64,000 nucleotides of DNA from an uncultured Collinsella sp. (GTDB lineage: Bacteria > Actinomycetota > Coriobacteriia > Coriobacteriales > Coriobacteriaceae): the NCBI GenBank assembly GCA_958415625.1, contig CATYZI010000002.1, positions 46,236 to 110,235 on the forward strand, given 5' to 3'. Positions 59,669 to 64,000 of this stretch are shown piece after piece. The number at the start of each line of letters is the position of its first letter. The first letter of the stretch is position 1. The notes beneath the pieces were generated by a model, which was not told the DNA's origin, ran no database searches, and saw nothing but the letters and a program-made list of their open reading frames with translations. The translations under genes and the position numbers were made by a program.

Positions 59669-60661
59669 ATGGAGATCGACGAGCTCGAGCGTAGGCTCAG
59701 CGAACTGAGCACCAGTGAGATCGCTTATAAAGACGGCATGGCATTTGATTGGTCGATTATGACCGAGCATGTCGAAATCGACGGATGCCCAGTGCGCAAG
59801 ATTGGGCAGCCAGGGTTTGCCTATGCCCAGCCCGGCATGCCGCGTGGCCTGACGATAAGGAAAAACTCGCGCTTTAATGCAGTTCCCGAGCACGTGCATG
59901 ATTACGTGGAGATGAGCTATGTGTATCGCGGGCGCTGCCCGCAGACGGTGGCGGGGGAGAGGCTCGAGTTGCGCCGCAACGAGGTGCTTTTGCTCGACGC
60001 CCTTTGCCCTCATGCCGTGGCGGCGCTCGGCGAGGACGACATCATGCTGAGCATGACCGTTTCACGCTCTTTTTTGCGCCGGAGTCTCGAGTCGAGCCTC
60101 TCGCGCGAGAGCGCGGTCTCGCGGTTTTTGTTCAACGCGCTCAACAGCGAGACGGACCATCGGGGCCATGTCCGTTTTCATTGCGGCGAGAGCCGTCGGA
60201 TTCGGCGCTACATGCAGGAGATGCTCTGCGAGCTGTACGACCCGAGCCCCAACGGTTCCGAGATCGTCCTGCGTCTGTTTCAGCTGTTTTTGGCCGAGCT
60301 CATGGATTGCTACGAGCGCGAGCTGGTGCGCGGCGCGGCGGACGGCGCGGCGGGGCCCACTGCCCTGGTGACGGGAATGCTTGGCTATATCGATCGCGAA
60401 TTCGCTGCATGCTCCCTCGAGGGGATGGCGGCGGAGTTTGGCTTGAGCCCTAATTATGCGACGGCGCTCCTCAAGCGACATGTGGGCAAGACCTTTAGGC
60501 AACTTGTGCAGGAGCGACGCCTGGTGCGTGCGGCCGAGCTTCTGCGCGGTGGCGCCACGGCCGGGGCGGCTGCGCATGCGGTGGGCTATGAAAACATGAG
60601 CTTCTTCTACCGTAAGTTTCACGACAAGTATGGCTGTACCCCCGCGGCATACCGCCGGTAA
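59669..60661 (+). CDS. AraC-family transcriptional regulator
   Basis: 330 residues. The N-terminal cupin-like sensor (NAVPEHVHDYVEMSYVYRG, with LRRNEVLLLDALCPHAV) is followed by a C-terminal double helix-turn-helix: CSLEGMAAEFGLSPNYATALLKRHVGKTFRQLVQERRLVRAAELLRGG and VGYENMSFFYRKFHDKYGCTPAAYRR. It is divergent from the large glycoside hydrolase and upstream of the GH1 gene, so both are plausible targets. No clear Shine-Dalgarno is seen before ATG 59669; a slightly different start is possible. Confidence 0.9.
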   Translation: MEIDELERRLSELSTSEIAYKDGMAFDWSIMTEHVEIDGCPVRKIGQPGFAYAQPGMPRGLTIRKNSRFNAVPEHVHDYVEMSYVYRGRCPQTVAGERLELRRNEVLLLDALCPHAVAALGEDDIMLSMTVSRSFLRRSLESSLSRESAVSRFLFNALNSETDHRGHVRFHCGESRRIRRYMQEMLCELYDPSPNGSEIVLRLFQLFLAELMDCYERELVRGAADGAAGPTALVTGMLGYIDREFAACSLEGMAAEFGLSPNYATALLKRHVGKTFRQLVQERRLVRAAELLRGGATAGAAAHAVGYENMSFFYRKFHDKYGCTPAAYRR

Positions 60662-60690
60662 GCGCGGGGCGGATCGTCTTCGCTCCTTCG

Positions 60691-60782
60691 GTGTCAAAAA
60701 GTTTCAGCTGCAGCGCTGTTGCAGCGCGCGTCTGCGAAAAGAAGTGTCCAAATCGGCGCCTTCGCCCTGGCCTGGAGCGACT
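60691..60782 (+). promoter_or_regulatory. Leader element shared by both GH1 genes, copy 2
   Basis: GTGTCAAAAAGTTTCAG, a GCTGCA/TGCAGC hairpin (60707-60725), TGCGAAAAGAAGTGTC (60733-60748), then GAGCGAC (60776-60782). Order and distances match the copy at 30567-30648, while the hairpin arms differ in sequence. Confidence 0.5.
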
Positions 60783-60831
60783 CGGCGGCATACTCGTTTC
60801 ATCAGCAACACGCATGAGCGAGGAGACACTT

Positions 60832-62271
60832 ATGGGATTCCCCGAGGGTTTCTATTGGGGTGGCGCTACCGCCGCCAATCAGTTTGAGGGCGCTTGGAAC
60901 GTGGACGGCCGCGGTCCGTCGGTCGACGACCACTTCTTGGGCGGCAGCTACAAGGAGCCGCGCCAGATTACGATCGACATCGACCCTAATCGCTTCTACC
61001 CCAACCATGACGGTATCGACTTTTACCATCACTACGAGGAGGACATCGCGCTGTTCGCCGAGATGGGCTTTACCATGTTCCGCATGTCCATCTCTTGGAG
61101 CCGCATCTTCCCCAACGGCGACGACGCCGAGCCCAACGAGGCCGGCCTCGCCTTCTACGACCGCGTCTTCGACTGCCTGCGCGCTCACAATATCGAGCCG
61201 CTCGTGACCCTGTCGCACTACGAGATGCCCTATCACCTGGTCGAGAAATACAACGGCTGGGCGAGCCGCGAGCTCATCGGCTTCTTTGAGAAGTACTGCC
61301 AGACCGTCTTCGACCGCTATCAGGACAAGGTCAAGTTCTGGCTCACCTTCAACGAGATCAACTGCGGCACTCAGGACATGGGCAACCTCTTTGAGACCAG
61401 CATGATTCAGGGCTTTGAGGGCCCGGCTTCGGCGGTCCATGCTACGCCGCAGGCTCGTATGCAGGCGCTGCATCACCAGTTTGTCGCCAGCGGCCGCGTC
61501 GTGCGCTATGCCCACGAGCATTACCCGCAGTTTAAGATGGGCAACATGGACTGCTTCATCCTCTCCTATGCCGCCACGTGCGATCCGGCCGACGTGTTCG
61601 CCACGCAGCAGGAGATGAATACCATGAACTGGTACTGCTCCGACGTGCAGGTGCGCGGCAAGTATCCGTTCTATGCCAAGCGCTTCTGGGCCGAGAACGA
61701 TGTCGAGCTTGTGATGGAGGACGGTGACCTGCAGGATATCGCCGACGGCAAGGTCGACTTCTACACCTTTAGCTACTACATGTCCGGCACCGTGGGCACC
61801 CACAAGGATCACGAGATGACCGAGGGCAACATGACCTTTGGCGGCAAGAATCCCTATCTGGAGTCCACCGACTGGGGCTGGCAGATCGATCCGCTGGGTC
61901 TGCGCATCGCCCTCAACGAGATTTACGCCCGCTACGAGATTCCGCTGATGGTGGTCGAGAATGGCATGGGCGCCTACGATGAGGTCGAGGAGGACGGTTC
62001 CATCCACGACCCGTACCGCATCGCCTACTTGCAGAGCCACATCAAGGCCATGGGCGAGGCCATTGCCGACGGCGTCGACCTGATCGCCTACACCTGGTGG
62101 GGTCCCATCGACCTGGTGTCCGCCGGCACCGGCGAGATGCGCAAGCGCTATGGCTTCATCCACGTCGATAAGTACGACGACGGCACCGGTACCTACGAGC
62201 GCCGCCGCAAGGACAGCTTCTACGCCTACCAGAAGATCATCAAGTCCAACGGTGCCGAGGGCCTGGATTAA
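60832..62271 (+). CDS. GH1 6-phospho-beta-glucosidase, second copy
   Basis: 479 residues from ATG 60832 (GAGGAG upstream; in-frame ATGs at 60691 and 60814 lie before the conserved GH1 start). Acid/base Glu175 is in TFNE, nucleophile Glu376 in VVENGMG, and the phosphate-binding pattern in SAGTGEMRKRYG. It is a clear paralogue of the enzyme at 30.7 kb, with the same leader. A free EIIA-Glc gene follows 150 bp later, tying it to PTS import. Cytoplasmic hydrolysis of phospho-beta-glucosides is the expected role. Confidence 0.93.
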   Translation: MGFPEGFYWGGATAANQFEGAWNVDGRGPSVDDHFLGGSYKEPRQITIDIDPNRFYPNHDGIDFYHHYEEDIALFAEMGFTMFRMSISWSRIFPNGDDAEPNEAGLAFYDRVFDCLRAHNIEPLVTLSHYEMPYHLVEKYNGWASRELIGFFEKYCQTVFDRYQDKVKFWLTFNEINCGTQDMGNLFETSMIQGFEGPASAVHATPQARMQALHHQFVASGRVVRYAHEHYPQFKMGNMDCFILSYAATCDPADVFATQQEMNTMNWYCSDVQVRGKYPFYAKRFWAENDVELVMEDGDLQDIADGKVDFYTFSYYMSGTVGTHKDHEMTEGNMTFGGKNPYLESTDWGWQIDPLGLRIALNEIYARYEIPLMVVENGMGAYDEVEEDGSIHDPYRIAYLQSHIKAMGEAIADGVDLIAYTWWGPIDLVSAGTGEMRKRYGFIHVDKYDDGTGTYERRRKDSFYAYQKIIKSNGAEGLD

Positions 62272-62422
62272 TCGACAATATGAGCGCCACTGGGGAAAAG
62301 GTTTTGGGAAGGGCTTGGAAGGGCTTGCGATTCGAACCCTCACCTTAGTATTTTGGCCATTTGGCACTATAATCACCATAGGCATGCGCAAAACGTTGCG
62401 CTTAATCAAGAGGAGAAATCGT

Positions 62423-62959
62423 ATGGGTCTGTTTGACATGTTCAAGAAGAAGGCTGAGCCCGCGGCTGCCGCTGCTCCGGCCTCCATCTCTGCTTCTGCC
62501 GGCGCCGACGTGCTGTGCTCGCCCGTCAAGGGCAAGGTCATCAAGATGGCCGACGTGCCCGATCCCGTCTTTGGTGGCGAGGTCCTGGGCAAGGGCTGTG
62601 CCGTGTGGCCCGAGGACGATCTGGTCTACGCTCCCTGCGACGGCAAGGTGACCGTCACCATGGGTCACGCCGTGGGCCTACAGTCCGATAGCGGCATCGA
62701 GGTTCTGGTGCACGTTGGCGTCGATACCGTCAACATGAACGGCGATGGCTTCGAGGGCTTCGTCAAGGCCGACGACGTCGTGAAGGCCGGCCAGCCCATG
62801 CTCAAGATCGACCGCGCCAAGATCGCCGCCGCCGGCTACAAGGACTGCGTCGTCGTGGCCGTGTCCAACACCGCCGAGTTTGCCGATGTCGAGCTCGCCG
62901 TCGAGGCCGACTCCGCTGTCGCCGCCGGTGACGCCATCGTTAAGGTCGTCCGCAAGTAA
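62423..62959 (+). CDS. PTS EIIA component, glucose (Crr) type
   Basis: 178 residues from ATG 62423 (AGGAGAAA upstream). A short N-terminal amphipathic segment (MGLFDMFKKK) and an Ala-rich linker precede the EIIA-Glc domain: CSPVKGKVIKMADVPDPVFGGEVLGKGCAVWP, then the phosphorylated His in VLVHVGVDTVNMNGDGF. It accepts phosphate from HPr and passes it to EIIB. The two EIIBC proteins of this window lack an EIIA domain, so this protein may serve both. Confidence 0.92.
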   Translation: MGLFDMFKKKAEPAAAAAPASISASAGADVLCSPVKGKVIKMADVPDPVFGGEVLGKGCAVWPEDDLVYAPCDGKVTVTMGHAVGLQSDSGIEVLVHVGVDTVNMNGDGFEGFVKADDVVKAGQPMLKIDRAKIAAAGYKDCVVVAVSNTAEFADVELAVEADSAVAAGDAIVKVVRK

Positions 62960-62985
62960 ACTGCGGCATCATAAGGATGTGCAAG

Positions 62986-63015
62986 GGTGGTCGGGTTGTC
63001 CGGCCACCTTTTTTA
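62986..63015 (+). terminator. Rho-independent terminator
   Basis: Nine-pair stem (GGTGGTCGG with CCGGCCACC, one T/G pair) followed by seven T, downstream of the EIIA gene. Confidence 0.9.
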
Positions 63016-63195
63016 TTGCACCGCGGGGAAGCGTTTTATTGCACGTTGGGCGGGCTCGCAAACCGTTCGGACGCTAAAACGAACCGACCGCGCCTTCGTG
63101 CCGTCGAGGGTGTTAATAAGTTGATAGTATGGGCTTACTTTTTACAACGTGCGCCGCGTCTGGGAAGCGCGGTGCCGCTCATTGGGAGGAACAAC

Positions 63196-63753
63196 ATGAA
63201 AAAGAAGCTGCTGCTTGCGCCCCTCATGGCCGTCTTGGTTGCATGCGTGGTCGTGCTTTCCGGCTGTGGAGGTCCTTCGGTCGAGGAACTCATCACCGAG
63301 GATCTTACGACGCAGTTTGACGAGGTCAAGAACGGTGGCGACGACTTCCTCTCTGGTCTGGAGGAGGCTTCGGGCGACGAGTTCGAGCAGCTGGGTATCG
63401 ATCCCAAGGAGTACGCCAAGACCTATCTCGAGGGCTTTGACTACAAGATCGGCGACGTGACGGTCGACGAGGACAAGGGTGTCGCGACCGCCGAGGTCTC
63501 TATCACCTGCAAGTCTATGAACAAGATCGTCGAGGACTTCTCCACTCAGTATCAGGAGAAGGTCGCTGCGCTTGACACGGTTCCTTCCGATGACGAGCTG
63601 TACAAGATGGCCGGTCAGGTTATGGTCGATGTGACCAAGGCCACCGAGCCCAGGAAGACCACGGTTATCTTCAAGTACACCTGCAACGACGACGGCGAGT
63701 GGTCTGCCGATGACTCCGTCAACTCCGAGATGATGGATGCAATGCTGAGCTAG
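63196..63753 (+). CDS. Lipoprotein of unknown function (DUF5105-like)
   Basis: 185 residues from ATG 63196 (GGGAGGA upstream). Signal peptide MKKK, hydrophobic core, lipobox VLSGC with Cys near 26. The mature domain begins SVEELITEDLTTQFDEVKNG and alternates helices and strands with conserved acidic residues. It resembles small Firmicutes/Actinobacteria lipoproteins of the DUF5105/DUF4878 kind, though I am not sure of the family. The second family C structured element starts four bases after the stop codon. Confidence 0.7.
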   Translation: MKKKLLLAPLMAVLVACVVVLSGCGGPSVEELITEDLTTQFDEVKNGGDDFLSGLEEASGDEFEQLGIDPKEYAKTYLEGFDYKIGDVTVDEDKGVATAEVSITCKSMNKIVEDFSTQYQEKVAALDTVPSDDELYKMAGQVMVDVTKATEPRKTTVIFKYTCNDDGEWSADDSVNSEMMDAMLS

Positions 63754-63756
63754 TTT

Positions 63757-63905
63757 GTTGCGGCGTTTTACCAAACGCCGCAACTGCTCGACGCTGCGCG
63801 GGCACCAGAGCGACAACTTGTCATTCAAAGAGGACGGCATGACCAGAAGGTCTATGCCGTCCTCTTTTCATGCCAATTTGTTCGCTCTGGTGCCCGCTCG
63901 CTGTC
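63757..63905 (+). ncRNA. Family C structured element, copy 2
   Basis: Stem 1: 12-bp hairpin with TACC loop (63757-63784), differing from copy 1 by a compensated A-T to G-C pair. Stem 2: 63798-63813 with 63882-63897, extended by CAA/TTG past a bulged T. Stem 3: 13 bp, 63828-63840 with 63854-63866, capped by the invariant GACCAGAAGGTC (63841-63852) and one unpaired base. The distal word CTCGCTGTC after stem 2 is also shared with copy 1. Confidence 0.65.
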
Positions 63906-63931
63906 CGTCCTCTACCTGCGGCGTTGTCATG

Positions 63932-63976
63932 GTAGTCATTGGGGCGGCACTTGGGGACGTTCCTTTTAATATGAGC
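63932..63976. repeat. Degraded family A units at the window end
   Basis: TAGTCATTGGGG is followed by a CACTTGGGGACGTTCC unit and ATGAG. This matches the trailing unit seen after the composite at 41.1 kb. No gene is visible in 63906-64000. Confidence 0.6.
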
Positions 63977-64000
63977 AGGACATTGTCAAGAGGCAAAATC

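Overview
The window looks like chromosomal DNA of a gut-type actinobacterium of the class Coriobacteriia (Collinsella-like). The basis is the GC-rich coding bias, strong Shine-Dalgarno sites, a sugar-PTS lifestyle, and an NRAMP protein whose metal-site motifs resemble the Mg2+-transporting branch known from Eggerthella. This placement is inference; there is no rRNA in the window. I saw no tRNA, rRNA, CRISPR array, phage or intact transposase gene. Every coding region reads through without frameshifts. Only the first gene is cut, by the window edge.

Layout. 1-5.8 kb: two ABC-2 permeases (the first truncated), a MacB/LolD-type ATPase and an FtsX-like permease. 6-14.3 kb: a DUF362/ferredoxin protein, an alpha/beta hydrolase, a hemolysin III protein, a CNNM/CorC protein, an orphan protein resembling the N-terminal domain of cyanophycin synthetase, YtxH and PRC-barrel proteins, and a polysaccharide-deacetylase-like protein that has lost metal ligands. 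14.4-17.8 kb: a structured leader, an MgtE-like protein lacking the MgtE pore signature, and an NRMT-like NRAMP transporter. 18.3-20.6 kb: an OatA-type acyltransferase. 20.7-28.9 kb: ribokinase, nucleoside hydrolase, a LacI regulator and an operon of aldose isomerase, split transketolase and FGGY kinase. 29-32 kb: luxS, DUF4867 and a GH1 phospho-glycosidase. 32.5-36.5 kb: a three-gene two-component system. 36.6-40.9 kb: a zinc-ribbon/SPFH operon ending in a lipoprotein. 41.5-50.7 kb: a BglG antiterminator, two PTS EIIBC permeases, a DUF1593 protein, an esterase and an apiosidase-like glycosidase. 50.9-54.8 kb: MgtA and pyrE. 55-64 kb: an XRE/zinc protein, an RpiR regulator, a large glycoside hydrolase divergent from an AraC regulator, a second GH1, a free EIIA-Glc and a lipoprotein.

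How the genes fit together. The main metabolic theme is plant glycosides. The candidates are an apiosidase-like enzyme, a large rhamnosidase-type hydrolase, two 6-phospho-beta-glucosidases, an esterase, PTS EIIBCs that lack EIIA together with one free EIIA, and an isomerase/FGGY kinase/transketolase set that could process a branched or unusual pentose such as D-apiose. GTAAAC/GTTTAC half-sites recur upstream of the LacI gene, the isomerase operon and the esterase/PTS divergent region, which suggests one regulon. The second theme is Mg2+ homeostasis: the NRMT-like transporter with its pseudo-MgtE partner, plus MgtA.

The intergenic DNA is unusually rich in repeats. Family A is a REP-like palindrome with a GGGGACGT core. 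Family B is a hairpin with an 18-bp stem and a constant 28-nt loop, usually flanked by A. Family C is a roughly 150-nt three-stem element found directly after pyrE and after the last lipoprotein gene; its stems differ in sequence but stay complementary, while the loops are conserved. Family C, the NRMT/pseudo-MgtE pair and the putative apiose regulon are the most interesting items.
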